DNA of 64,000 nt from assembly GCA_030272155.1 (NCBI GenBank), contig CP126205.1:4452501-4516500 (forward strand). The letters run 5' to 3'. The DNA is from Tetradesmus obliquus (Eukaryota > Chlorophyta > Chlorophyceae > Sphaeropleales > Scenedesmaceae). The notes beneath the pieces were generated by a model. That model ran no database searches and was not told where the DNA came from. It worked only from the letters and a program-made list of their open reading frames with translations. The position numbers and the translations under genes are program-made. The number at the start of each line of letters is the position of its first letter. The stretch's first letter is position 1. Positions 51,301 through 63,833 of the stretch are shown piece by piece.

Positions 51301-54300
51301 TCAGGGGCAAGTGCCGCTTCAATGGTCTGAATTCAAGGCTGTTTCCACCCTGGATCTAAGCTACAATGTAAAGTGAGCCTGCTGCTCTGTGGCACCTCGT
51401 TGGTGAAAGATATCATCATGACATATGCGCCTCTGAAATGCACATGCTCTCGCCTGGCTTCAATGCTGTGTGTGGTGGAGGCTGCTAGCTGACAACCAGT
51501 TTCCAGGGTGCCACGTGCGTTCTGCGCTTGTATACGCTGGCTTTGCATATGTAGCAGAGATGTATGGTTGCCTCCGAGCATTTCATGGCCAGATCGGCAG
51601 CAGCTGCATGCTATGACACTCGCATGAATCAAATCAATGTGCCTTTGTGTGTGCTGCAGGCTGACGGGCTGCATCCCAGTCCCAGAACAAAAGCAGACAA
51701 CATTCACAACAGACAGCCTAGGCACAAACATCACCGGCAGGTGCCCAACACAGAGGGCAGAGGTGGAAGGCCGCCAACGCGCAGCCCTAGATCTGCTGCC
51801 TGTGCTGTTCACAACGGGCGAGCCTGAGTGGCAGCGCAAGGTCGACAGCGTGCTGCAGTCAACCCGCAGCTTGTCTGACTTCTACGGCAATGCAAGCGGC
51901 TCCTCGACTGTTGTCAGGATTGCGCATCCGGTGCCGAAATGGTCTGGCAGCACATTCCTGGAGCTGCAGTTTGAGGTCGTCCAGGGTGCTCTCTGCGTCA
52001 CAGGCATCAACACACTAGGCCTGCGCGTCAACACAACAGTCCTCACGCAGTTTCTTGCGCAGCTGCCGTTCCTCAGGAGTTTCAACAGTGACAGGTCATG
52101 CTTCGACTTCCTTAACGACTGCATATTTGACGACATGCCTCCAATGCCTATGCCTCTGGACCTTGCCAAAGCTGCACCTGCATCCCTGACATCCTTCCAG
52201 CTCACAGGCAACAACTTGACCGGCACCCTGCCACTGCAATGGGGCCAATGGAGCACGATACAAGAGCTCACAATCCGTGCAAACGAGCTGCTGTCTGGCC
52301 CTCTCCCAGAGTCCTGGACTGGCATGCGCTCCCTCACGTTCCTTACACTATCAGGCAACCCCAATATATCAGGCTCGCTGCCCGCATCATATGGGACGGC
52401 CACCTGGGCAGCCACGCTGTCCCTGCTAGACCTCAGTGAGGATTCAGGGCTGGCCGGTACTGTTCCTAGCTCCTGGGCCGCAATCAAAGCCGGCAGGATC
52501 GATGTGCAACGCACCGGCCTTAGTGGCTGCATCCCTGACCAGCTGCTGAACACTGTTGTCAGCAGCACACAGCCTGTGGCGTACTATGAGCCTTTTACTG
52601 GCCCTTGCTCTCAGAACAGCTCTGACCTGGCGGTGCTGCGGGAGCTGAAAGCTGTGTTCGGTGGCAGCGGCAACCCAGGGCTTGCGACGTGGACAGCAGC
52701 GCCTGCTGACTATACACCTACCCCACTGCCAGGTGAGTGCACAGTTGCTGCTGGGCCGCGGCCTGGTTGACGCAACACGATGTGCTAGGGGTTGCAGCAT
52801 GCTGCAGCTGATTGCGAACACTGCACACATTGCATGCGCGTGCTGATGGTGGCATGATAGCAGTGCAAAACAGACCACCCACCTCTAAGGTCCCGACAAC
52901 CATGGCTATTTCTAGTCCGTGTTTGGGGGTACCATGCGGTGCAGCTGCACCTGAAAAAGCTGGCTTGGTTCCACCACAGCTTTCATGCTGCTAAGCAACA
53001 CACCCACAGGTCATTTTTTGTGCTGCTGTGCATGTTGCATGCTTGCAATTTCGTGTGACAGTGAGCAGCATTGTGTTGCAGCTGCAGTTGCAAGTGCTAC
53101 TGAGCTGCTGTGGCACATACAAGCAAGGCAATCAAGGCTGTGTGCTGCTGCATTCTCGCTTGTGCAGGTGCCCCGCCTGGCCCTGCCCCCTACCACTGCA
53201 GGAACTGGGCAGGTGTCGCTTGTGACACCTCCAACCGTGTGTCAGGCCTGGAGCTCAGCAGCACAGCATGCAGCGGGCAGCAGGGCACACCCCTGACGCT
53301 TGAAGGCACATTGCTGGCTGTCCTGCGGAAGCTGCCTTGGCTGCAGGTGCGCTTTGTCGCTGTGCTGCCTGCAGTGCCATAGCTTTCAGCCGAGTTTGTT
53401 GAAAAAAATTGCTGAGCGATGCCTATGCTTGCTGACACACGCTAGGGTGCTGCATTTGTGCCAGAAGCGGTTTACGACTAAAAAGCAGCGTATGCGCCGT
53501 GCACGTGTATGACCCCGGGCTGAGCCACAGCAGGGGTCAAGTATCGGAAACCTTCACCTGCATTGGTTGTGTTGTGTTTGTGGCAGAAGCTGCCGACTGC
53601 AGCCTGCAGGCAGCATGCAGTTCTGCCAAATGCTTGCATGCAGACCAGACGTTGTCGCATGCAACTGCTTCTGTGTTTCTGCCCTGCAGTCCCTGGACCT
53701 GTCACGCTGCAGCCTGCAAGGCCCACTGCCAGAGGCCCTGGCTGACCTGGCCAACCTGCGCCAGCTCAACCTCAGCAGCAACCCCGCGCTGTCAGGGCCC
53801 CTGCCTGCCATGTGGGCAGCCATGCCCCACATGCAGCTGCTGGACGTGTCTGGCTGTGCGGTTACCGGCAGCGTGCCTGAGGAGTTTGCTGCGTGGCAGG
53901 AGCTGCGGCTGCTGGCTGCAGCTGGCAACAGAGGGCTGGGCGGGCAGCTGCCTGCCAGCTGGGGGCTCATGCAGAGCCTGCGGGTGCGTGTACATGCGTC
54001 TGCCGCCGAGTGATGGCACAGCTTGACAAATACCATCCCAAAACTTTCGACCTGCTTCGGCATTGTTTCATAGCATGTTGTGAGGTGCTATTGTGCATCC
54101 TGTAGCCGCAAGCAGCAGGAGTGCCTCTTGAAACACACGACAGCCATGTTGACAGGACCGCAAAGGAATCCTGCTGCATCAACAAGTGTCGCTGACCGCT
54201 GCCGGCATGCTCTGCAGGTGCTTGACCTGAGCAACACCTCGCTCACTGGCCAGCTGCCAGCAGCCTGGTTTGAGGCCACAGCCAGCCAGCGCTACCGCAG

Positions 54301-55502
54301 GCAAGCTGCCATCAATTCCAGTCACGCAGCAACTGAATCCACCAGCTCAGCAGCTGACAACGCCAGCCCAGCTGCTGTGCAAGCCATAGGCCAGGCTGCT
54401 GGGCCTGGTCCGAAGGCTCTGCTGGGCCTGACGCAGCTGCAGGTGCTGCGGCTGGCTGGCAACAGGCTCACCGGCAGCATGCCTGCCAAGATCTCTGTGC
54501 TGTCTCAGCTGAGGGTGCTTGACCTGTCGGGCAATGCGCTTGAGGGGTTGCTGCCGCTGGAGCTGGCCTCACTGACGCATCTGCAGGTGGGGCAGGAGCT
54601 CTGTCGGACCCGACACGGCTGCAGGTGTTATGTGTGTACAATGCATGGTCATGATGCAAAGGTCATAGCTGTATAGCCCTCAAACATGATCCTTGCGCAT
54701 GGCTGATGTATGAGCAGCAGTCTCTGCTGTGACACACGTCTGTGCTGTGTGTTGTAGCTCAGCAGGCATGCCATGCACTGCCTAGGACACAGCCGGTGTT
54801 GCTATAGCAGCAATGCCAGGAGACAACCTTTGGTACGTGCTAGTACTGGTGGCGCTCACCAAGTGCCACACGCAACTGTGCATGCTGCCGCAGGAGCTGC
54901 AGCTGTCAGGCAACAGGCTGCAGGGCGGCCTGCCTGACGCTCTGGTGCGCCTGACCCAGCTCAACACACTGGACTTGTCCGGCAACAACTTCACCGGTGA
55001 GCGCTGATTCCAACCAAAAGCGCGGTGCAGGCTGGCACAGTGCCGACGCTCGCCAGTTGTTCCCAATGAGTTAGTGTAGATTCCACTGTTTAATGCAATA
55101 TACCGTCCCCAGCACAGGTGTTGCTGTAAACTGCCGACGCATTCCTGAACGACTCAGCTATGCGCCTTCTCCATACCAAACTTTTGACTACAGCTACTGC
55201 TGTGCCTGCCTGCTGCAGGCACTTTACCAGGCCTGTGGGTGGGCCTCACGCAGCTGGCCAGCATCAACCTGGGCTCCAACATGCTGTCCGGGGGAGTGCC
55301 GCGCCTGTGGGGCCGCATGGCCAACGCAGTAACGCACAGCCTGCGGCTGCTGGTGCTGACAGACAACCCTTGCATGGAGTCCGCAGCGCTGCAGGAGAGC
55401 ATCCAACAGTCAGGCATCACGCAGGGTGGACGAGTTACTGTGCAGGTGTCGCCCTCGTACAGCAGGCAGTGCACAGCGCCACAGGCGTGGTACAGACCCT
55501 AA
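45940..55502 (+). CDS. Papain-family cysteine peptidase fused to leucine-rich repeats (secreted)
   Basis: Fourteen exons close in phase: 45940-46567, 46777-46829, 47190-47428, 47851-47987, 48402-48521, 48873-49516, 50082-50913, 51234-51372, 51660-52732, 53168-53346, 53690-53983, 54218-54586, 54894-54996 and 55219-55502, giving about 1,697 aa. A signal peptide starts at residue 1 or 11 (MWNARFRLAVVLAAALLL). The C1A peptidase spans about residues 150-400: 'VRDQKSCSTCVS' carries the oxyanion Gln167 and nucleophile Cys173; 'WYGHAAVIVGYG' carries His345; 'WTMLNSWGSG' carries Asn363. The usual Gly-Ser-Cys-Trp is Ser-Thr-Cys-Val here. A Cys/Asn-rich linker (about 400-620) leads to plant-type LRRs to the end, in three blocks ('LRYLYLPNNRLSGTLHP', 'LTSFQLTGNNLTGTLPLQW', 'LRVLDLSGNALEGLLPLEL'), with an LRR cap-like 'YHCRNWAGVACD' at about residue 1300. 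No kinase or membrane segment is seen. Confidence 0.82.
49899..49925 (+). repeat. Echo of peptidase-LRR exon 7 acceptor and start
   Basis: GCAGCCCCGTGCCCTGCTCA-type sequence repeats the exon 7 start (50074-50100) about 180 bases upstream in the intron. Confidence 0.7.
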
Positions 55503-56049
55503 GGCATGCCCTGCCACCAGCTGCGCTGCTGCCTCAGCAGCGCCCGGCTCCTGCTGCGCCGCACAACAGCCGCAGCGTCAAAGCATTCATACGCCAGCAG
55601 CGGCATGCCTTCGGCCGGCAGGCAGCCGGGGCTGCTGCACTGCAAAAATACGTCCTCCACAATCTTGATCACGCGCCGCAGCGGGCTGGGCGGGGCCTCG
55701 TCTCCCAAGGCATTGAATCCTTGCGGCTGGCCCGGGTGCCTGCAGGGTTGTGCAGACGCTTGTCAGAGCACAGGTTGCGAGCGACCCTGGGCATCAAGCA
55801 CAAGCACGCTGCGCAGCATGCACACCTGAAGTACACCGCTGGGACACAGCCACCGACCTGTGCCGGCGCATGATTGGCCAAGCAGCCCTCGCTGGCGCCT
55901 AGCAGCCATGTGTGAAGACCACCAACATTTGCATATGAGGAACAGCACTGTCAGACGTAGCATGCACACCACCAGGCATAGCTGTGCCTCAGTGCGCAGC
56001 ACAGCCTTACCACCGCACAGCCTCACAACCCCACAGGATCATGAGGTGA
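55503..56049. other. Convergent intergenic region
   Basis: 547 bases between the stop codons of the peptidase-LRR gene (plus) and the glycosyltransferase gene (minus); it can only hold 3' UTRs. No TGTAA was seen on either strand. Confidence 0.5.
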
Positions 56050-59000
56050 TCACCTGCTGTGCATGGCCAGCGTGCTGCTGGCCATCTTGCGCCAGTGCGT
56101 GTCGTTGATGGCTTGCCTGCTGTCGAAGCAGCGCACCCAGTCGTGGTCCCACCAGCCCAGAGGGAAGTCGTACAGCACAGCATCGGGCGGCCCCGTATTG
56201 TTGTTGCGCTTGAGCACCCTGAACAGGCAGGTGTTGTAGATGTCTGACCCTTTGTACTTTGGGTGTGCCTGCAGGGCGAGCGCGTGCAAAATGTTTTGCA
56301 GATATCCAGGTGTTAAGTGTTGGAGCGGGTGTGAGAGCTGCACATGATAGCTGTACCTGGGTGCACTGCCGCTGGCATGTCACAAACATCAGGCCAGCAG
56401 TACATGAGATGCAGCGACACACACCTGCACTGCCTCATCAAAGGGGGGGGGGGGTGCAGGGGTGTTGTGTGGCACAGGTGGCATGCCCTGTGCTGCTTGC
56501 AGCTGGCTACTGCTCACAGCTGCGCACGTGATGCTGGCTGCGCGCAAGGCAGCGCCACTGATCCACTGACTGATTTCATGCACGCAACATGACGTAGAAA
56601 ACATTCTGCCTAATGCACGGCGCACAGAGCAGCACTTGCTTCACCAGATTTGTCGCAAGTCTGTGTTCGTTGTGACCTGCTGCAATTGGTAGTGCAGCAT
56701 GCAGCGCCCCGGCGCAGTTGTACAGCGGTGGCGTGAACTCGATGCTGGCTCAATACGCACCGTTTGGTAGCCGTTGGGCTTGCACAGCTTGTCCATGACC
56801 TCTCGGGTGAAGTTTGGGTGGTTGAACGGCATGCGCAGGGCTGTGGCCATGATGCGGTAGCTGAGCTGCGACCCTGGCTCTATGTGCATGACGTGATTGT
56901 TGGTCCACCTGCGCAGCCGCACCACATCACGTGTCAGCCACAGCCATCAGGTAAAGAACGCTGCAGCCGCCTCCCACAAGTTACAAGCTACAAGTTACAA
57001 GTTCTACCCGGCTTATTCCGGCGTGCGTAAATCAAGGAAGAGGGTTAGCGAGCCGAGACTCACGTCACTGTAATGTCGTGACATAACCCCCTACCATGCC
57101 TCCCACACCAACAGGACGCAGGAGGAAAGGGCGGGTCGCGCCGGACATGCAGCCTGCGTGTGTTCGTGCATGAGCAGACATGGTGTTGTGCAAGGCAGCG
57201 GCACTGCAAGCCGCGTTGCTGCCACGACTGTTGCTGAGGCCAGCTGCGATTTCTCGGTGCGCCTCTGCTGGCAGGATGCTACATACTGCAGCGCTGCTTG
57301 CATCCTCACCTTGGGATGAACTGATAGCTGGTGTCCAGCAAGTGAGTGACATCTGCATGCAGCAGTGCACCGGCAGCATAGCAGGCAAAGCGGCGGGAGT
57401 TCAGCAACTGCTGCTAGAGACAGCACCTGGGTGCCAGTGGGCCTGTGCGACTCAATGCGTGCCTGTGCACATGGCGCGAGCGTGCCGTTGTAGCGTCAAA
57501 CCTGCACCAGTGCGCCAATTGTTGTCTGTCAACACTCTAAGTGGTGAGGCACTGCAACACACTGCAGCAGCCGGCTGCAGCAGCCCGCAGCTGCCACGGC
57601 GGCAATGCACTGCCAAGGCCAACAGCACAGCAGACATGTGCCATAGGGCGCAGCACAAATTGGCACGGTTGGCCAGCCACGAAGTTCACTCTTGGCCGCG
57701 CAGCATGAGCTGCATGGTGAGCCAGGCTGGCAGCTGACATCTTTGAATAGCTAGCTGCTGTTCTTGCGTCTGTACAACATTGCCAGGATGTGTGTTGACA
57801 TGCTTGCACAAGCAGCGTGGCAGCTGCGAAGGCATGCCACACATGCACAGGGCGCTCAGCCACCGCCTCACCTTTGTAAAGCACCACATCATTGTCCATC
57901 CAGAAGTGGCCATATTTGTGCAGCAGCATGATGCGCACAATGTCTGCCCATGCGGCAGGCATGGACAGGCTGCTGCGGACGAGGCTGCCGTTGCCGAAGA
58001 AGGCGTCGCCCTCCCAGGGCGTGCCAACCACCTCCTGCGCAGCGCAACGGAGGGAGGGGAGAAGCGCAGGGCAGATGTGCGTCAGCTGTTGCCGGCAGCG
58101 CATGCGCCACAGGCAGGTCTGCTGCCTGTCTGGAATTTGCGCTGTGTGCAGATCATGTTCACCAGATTGGGCTGGCGCCTGACATCTGCCGTACCTCATC
58201 ATAGTCGAAGCGCTTGACCGTGATGTGCTCAGCGAAGGCCTCAAAGAAGGGTGCGGTGTCGTTGGTGACCAGCGTTGTCAGGTCATCTGTGTACACCACC
58301 AGGTGGCCCTGCGCAAGTCCTGCAAGCGGGCGTACAGGTGAGAGTTTGGCTGCCAGAGCATGCATGCCATCCAATGTTGTTTGCTGTATTGCTTCTGGTC
58401 TCACAGCAAGTGTTCAACTTGTTGTGTTCTCACACAGGCATATGTGGTGCCAGGACCTCCAGATTACCACCACACTCCAGAAGACCACCTACAGCATTGC
58501 GAATGGCAGGCACTTTGCCGGCAGGCTTGGCTCCAGCACTCCTGCAGCTGCCTGAGGCACTGCTCTGAGAGGGCGGCACTACACGAGCTGCAACGTTTGC
58601 TGCAGTGAGCCAGATGTGCTCACTGTGCATTGGACAACACAGGCAGTTGTCCTTACAGCAGCTGCCTCCCGCCCTAGGCAGCCCGCTACAAGGGTGCCCA
58701 GCAGCCTGCAGCAGCTCACCTGGGTCAGCAGGAAGACCTGCATGCTGAGCAGGTTTGTCTGCCACACTGGATGCAGGCGCACCAGGTACTGATTGTATAT
58801 CAGCCGCCGCGGCTGCCTGCAGGCATCGGCACATGCAGCAGGGCACAGCTTTAGAAGCTCCCTCGCGTTGCTGCTGGCAGTGCCCCCCGCAAGTGATGTT
58901 GCTGCTTTTTAAACACTAGGAATGCCGCACCAGCCAACATCGAGTAGTCTCAGCCAGGAACAGCAGCATGCTGCTTGCTCACCTGCATACGTTGCGGTTG

Positions 59001-59590
59001 GGGTGCAGGCAGCTGTAGCAGTTGGAGGCAGCGCGCTGCAGCCACGCGCCGGGCTCGTCCAGGTCACACAAGCCCCAGGGGCCCCTGCACACAGCGCCAC
59101 ACACACTCACATGGGTGTGGCCACACACCATGCCTGGACACCTGTACGCTTTCACTGCTGACACGTGTTTCCTGCAAGCGTGCACCGGCCTGAGCAAGCA
59201 TCTGGTGATGTGCGAGGAGCAACGCAGCTCCTGCAAGCAGCCGTGCGGCAACTGCAGATGCACATCCTCTGTTCAAGGTGCTCACCATGTTGCTTCGTTA
59301 CTCTCGTTCTGTGCAGCCCTGAAGAACTTGCATACAGGATGCTCTGATGCGTTTCTGTAATGAACAGCTGCTGCTGGTTGGCTGCCTATCACTGGACTCC
59401 CAGCAAGGTGGATGCCTGCCTTCCTGCTGCTCTTGCTGCTGCTGGGAATGCTGATACGCACATCTGTGTGCACCTGTCTGCTGATGCCCAGAACCATGAA
59501 TACAGCAGCTCCAGCCAATGACAACAGAACAGGAGCGAAGCGGGCGCTCCTGCTGATACCTGAGAAGGGATTCACCGCTGCTGGCTTCAT
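56050..59590 (-). CDS. Type II membrane glycosyltransferase with DXD motif (GT32-like)
   Basis: Eight exons with matching phases: 59590-59286, 59084-58983, 58816-58720, 58308-58195, 58034-57872, 57352-57310, 56908-56761 and 56268-56050, giving 396 aa. A short cytosolic N-terminus and one membrane anchor (FAPVLLSLAGAAVFMVLGI, residues about 18-36) predict a Golgi type II protein. The stem leads to 'LIYNQYLVRLHPVWQTNLLS', 'HLVVYTDDLTTL', 'SMPAAWADIVRIMLLHKYGHFWMDNDVVLY' (Asp253-Asn-Asp255, the nucleotide-sugar/metal DXD site) and 'WTNNHVMHIEPGSQL'. The arrangement is that of the Gly_transf_sug (PF04488, GT32-type) group; donor and acceptor are unknown. The small 43-base exon (DVTHLLDTSYQFIPR) was found only by phase matching. 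The C-terminus ends 'STLAMHSR'. Confidence 0.82.
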
Positions 59591-60630
59591 GTTGAAGCTG
59601 TGGTGCAGCTTGCTTGTGGTATGAAGCCGTGGTGCCTGCAGGCGTGTTCTTTCCACAACAAGTGTCTGCTTCTGTCGGGCACCAGGCCTGGCAGCACTCC
59701 TTTGCTGCAGGCAAAGTCGAGCTAGACTGTTGAACGTTCAAGAGCAAGCAGCAATCAGCTCAACCGGCAACGATAGCACAGCTGATCCAAACGATTCCAA
59801 AGTAGTTTAGCTCTCACGATCGTGTCGCGACACACATGCCTTTGCACTGTAGAGCTGGGTTAGCGATAGAACACGGGGTTTGCACAAGGCGGGAAAGTTG
59901 CTACGCACTGTCGTGGCAGCTACAGAAAGTAAACACTAGCTGAAATATCTATATAAAGAAAGTTGCCGAATTGCATTCATTACAAGCATAAGCATCATGC
60001 AACATAATGCGCACTCACATGGCAAGAAGTGGTCCCCCGAAAGGCCACCATGGCTGCTGAACTTCAGATTAGCATGTGCAGCTCCTGCTTCTGCTCCTAT
60101 GTCGTCTATCTAATGGTTTGAGAGATTGACTCCATACGTTCAGCCTGCCATGCCAGGCGTCAAACATGATGGCGGTGATGACTCATGTCTGTGTCATGTG
60201 GCGTTCTGATGAGATCAAACCTCAGCGGCAATCGTTTCTTCTGAACTGTCACATATCTGCAGCCTACAAATCTGATCACCCATGGCACTTATATCGCCAC
60301 CGCCAAGTCTTCACACATCAGCTTACCAACGGCTCACGGCAGCTCCTCTACGGCCGCAGGCAGGCCTGCCATGCTACAGTGACGGGCCCTTTGGCGTAGG
60401 GCAGGTTACTTCTGTCGTGGCAGCCACCAAGACAGAAACCCGAGAACAGCGGGAACCAGGAATGCCAATATACATACACAAGCCATACATCACACATCAC
60501 CAGCTGGTCCAGGTGGCAGCATCTGCAATTCCTGCAAGTAATATTGTTGATGTCCATGCAACAGTAGCCGAGTGCTTGCAGCTCCAGCACCGCATGTCGA
60601 CAGCACAGCCTGAGGCCGTCTCCTGCCCCT
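59591..60630. other. 1.0-kb intergenic region
   Basis: It holds the glycosyltransferase promoter and the LANCL 3' UTR, plus dispersed repeat copy B. No gene is recognised. ATATCTATATAAAG (a TATA-like stretch on the plus strand) lies at about 59944-59957. Confidence 0.45.
59973..60062. repeat. Dispersed repeat, copy B
   Basis: Nearly identical to 5297-5380, in the same orientation and 54.7 kb away, with a 4-base indel and a handful of substitutions. The frame starting at its ATG (60049) stops after about 24 codons and differs from that of copy A. Confidence 0.75.
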
Positions 60631-63600
60631 TCACGGCAGCTCTGCTCCTGGCCAGCTGCTGTGCTGGTGGTCCACGACATCCAGCCAGAAGTTGACAGCA
60701 CCCGCCAGGCCCTGCGGCGGTAGCAGCAGTGACCTGGTACGTTTAGCAGGTGTGTTGTAGTGCAGTTCTGTGCTTGCAGGACGTGCAGCGCTGGCAGCAT
60801 GCGCTGGCAGCACTCTTGCATGGCTGCCGCACAAACCATAGATGCCAGGTGACCATGCTCCGCGGTCAGCACGTGAATCACTGCCGTGCCACAACCCACA
60901 ACCGCCGCACCGCCCCGCACCTCGTACAGGCTGGCGGGCCTGTCAGGCACCTCAGCCAGCTGCTCCCAGTGCCGCGCCGCGTGCAGCGCAAACGCCTGCG
61001 CGGCGCTCAGCCAGCGCGCCTCTCCAGTGGCCCGTGCCAGCGCCAGCAGCGCGTAGCCGTTGCCACAGATGCCGTGGCACAGTCCCACGCCCTGCACATG
61101 GTTGGGTGCAGTTGGCAGCAGCAGCCACAGGGACGTACACACAAAATTGTGAGTGGTGCAGCTCCTGCAAGCAGCTCTGCTGTAGATTGACATCATCAAT
61201 GTAAAAATGCCAAAAGATACTCGGTTTACGTGCGCAGGTGCTGCTTACCATGTGCCGGCTGCTGTGCACGGCTGCAGGACGTATGCAGAACAGCACAAGG
61301 CCTGAGTTAACTGCACATTGCACCCCTGCACCCAAATGGGCAGCAGCCACGTACCCCGGCTCACCTTCTTCAGCAGCCCCCGCCTCCAGATGTCCTCGCC
61401 CGCTGCTGCCGCTGCCGCGCTGTACCTGCCCCCTGGGTCGCCCAGCACGTCAGCCGCCTTGAGCATGGCCGGCACGTAGCCCGCTGCACCATGGCACCAC
61501 GCAACACGCCTGCGGCAGCAGCCAGACATACACACAAGCCGGACATTTCAACGCCGTGCGCAGCACCAGCCGGTGTCAGAAGAGTGCACAGCAACATACA
61601 CCCTGCAGGGGCATGCAGCACATACCCAGCAGCAGCAGCGCAGCACAACAGGCGAGGACAATTAACCAGGCAGCTTGATGCAGCACGCCCCACCGATTGC
61701 TACGCGCACTCACACGTCCTGTGTGTCGCCCAGCTTTGTGGGCAGGTTGCCGCTGGGCAGCGCAGCAGCAGCCAGTGCATCGACTGCTTGCCGTAGCGCC
61801 GCGCTGTACATGCCTGCTGCCCCCGCCTGCCTGTCCAGCTGCTGCACCTGGGGCATGCAGTGCAGCAGCACGTACACGATGCCGCACAGCCCTGCACACA
61901 ACAGCAGCCCACAAAAACTTGCCAGGGTGAAAAACACAGCCGCAGCACTGCATGTTCAAGCAGTACTCCGCAACAGGGCCGCCTGCAGCAGCAAGCAGGC
62001 TCATTGTCGCTGCCTTGCAGCCCTTGATGGTGTGTGCAAGAAAAGGGCATGATGCAGCACATGTCTGCACAAGTCATGTCGTATAGCTAGCTCGCCAAGC
62101 AGAAGGTTAAGGGTGTAAGCATAAGAATGCTTGTTACAGTTGGTGTCAAGCAAAGGCATATGCAAAGTGCAATGCAAGGCCACCACCAGAAGAGGAGGAT
62201 GCCTAGCAATGTGAACCGTCAAAGCGCCTGAAGTCCCGGCACGCGCACCTGAAGGATGGCATCAAAGAAAGCAGAACAGCCAGCATGGAAGTGCAGAAAT
62301 GTTAGTAGCTACATGCATGGTGATGGCAGCTACCAACAAGCTGAAAAACGAGTATATGTAGCTCTGCTGCTGCTGCAGTGACACCTCCAGCAAAGCCTGA
62401 ACCACTGTAGCAGAAGGTTCCATGTTAGATGCATGCATGCAAGCTCCCACCATGGGCCGCCCCCAGGTAGCGCTTGCCATGCCAGCTGTACATTAGGCCC
62501 CACCCGCCGCTGCTGCTGCCTGGCGCTGCGTACTGCTGCACTGCCGTGCCCTGCTCCTGCTGCAGGCGTGCCGCGCCCTGCATGCCCTCATCAAGCAGAG
62601 CACGCACCACCTCCTGCAGCACACCCCCGCAGCACAACAAGCAGCTGTCGACTCAGCTTGGGCAAGGCACATGAACGGCGAACAAGCGTGGCAAAGCAAT
62701 CCATGCCTTCCAGCACTGCACCACAGACACTGCCGCCCAGTTACACCACATCCTCCTCTGCCATCTTTGCTGTGACCAGCGCTGCTGTGCTGCTGCTGCC
62801 CGCGGCTGCTGTGCTGCTGCTGCTGTGCTGCTGCTGCGCCTCACCAGCATCAGGCTGCTGCTGACTGCGCCCGCCCCCAGCTGCCCCCGCAGCCAGGCCA
62901 GGCTGTACAGGTAGCCGGCACGCCCGTACAGCAGCTCACACTCGCCCTCAGGCAGCACGCCGCAGATGCGCGACTGCCACAGCGCCTCAACCTCCTGCCA
63001 GAAGCAGCAGCAGGCGTGTGAGGCGCCAGGTAGCAAGTGCATTGCATGACGTTCTTAAGCCGCACGCAAAACTTGACAGCACCAAACCTCAACAGCTGTG
63101 GGACAGTAAATCACATGCAGGCGGTAACGCAGGTCGCAGCATGTTCATTCACAGCCGCCGCGCACCCGAATCTTTGCGTCCTTGGCGCTGTGGTCGCCCT
63201 GCATGTGTGCCAGCAATGCCTGCGCAGCCAGCAGGCCACTGGCCCCCTCAAGGAAGGTCACCTGCAGGCAGCACCCAGCAGCAGCAGCACACATCAGCAA
63301 CTGCTTGCAGGTGACAAAGAGCCCAGCAGCACATACAGATGCATCTGCCGCATCTGCTTGCATGCCAGGCTGCTGTGGTTGCTTGCAGGGTGCAACCCGT
63401 CATGGCATGCGGCATACACAGCACGATCTCTGCTTGCTGCTGCGCCAGCATCCACCCAAACCCAGCGTCCTTTCAATCACCCCTGCCCCTGGCCATGCCG
63501 CTCCCCTCCCTCACCCGCTTGCTGGCCATGAGCTTGTCCGCCTCGGCCAGCAGCCCCGCAGCGATGCCCAGGCTGTGGCCCACGCTGTGCTTGCGCAGGT

Positions 63601-63802
63601 AGGCGCCATGTGCGTAGCTAGCAGCAGGCGGCAGCAGGGCAGCGGTAATGTTAAAATAGCGCAGCAGCAGCAAGCCTGGGCAGGTAGCGCAGGTGGTGGT
63701 GTGCCTGACATGCAACACCAGCGATAGGGTGCAGTTGCAACGCCTATGCTGCAACTGCACAAGATACACACGCACGGGCATGCTGCCAGTACTGTACCGC
63801 TT

Positions 63803-63833
<31 letters not shown>

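Noticed and set aside
55160..55873. 237-aa plus-strand frame overlapping the last LRR exon
   Set aside because: It is out of frame with the LRR sequence, His/Ala/Gln-rich, and has no family match.
56050..58404. Plus-strand frames opposite the glycosyltransferase exons
   Set aside because: They are shadows of exons whose minus-strand reading gives a coherent DXD glycosyltransferase with matching splice phases.
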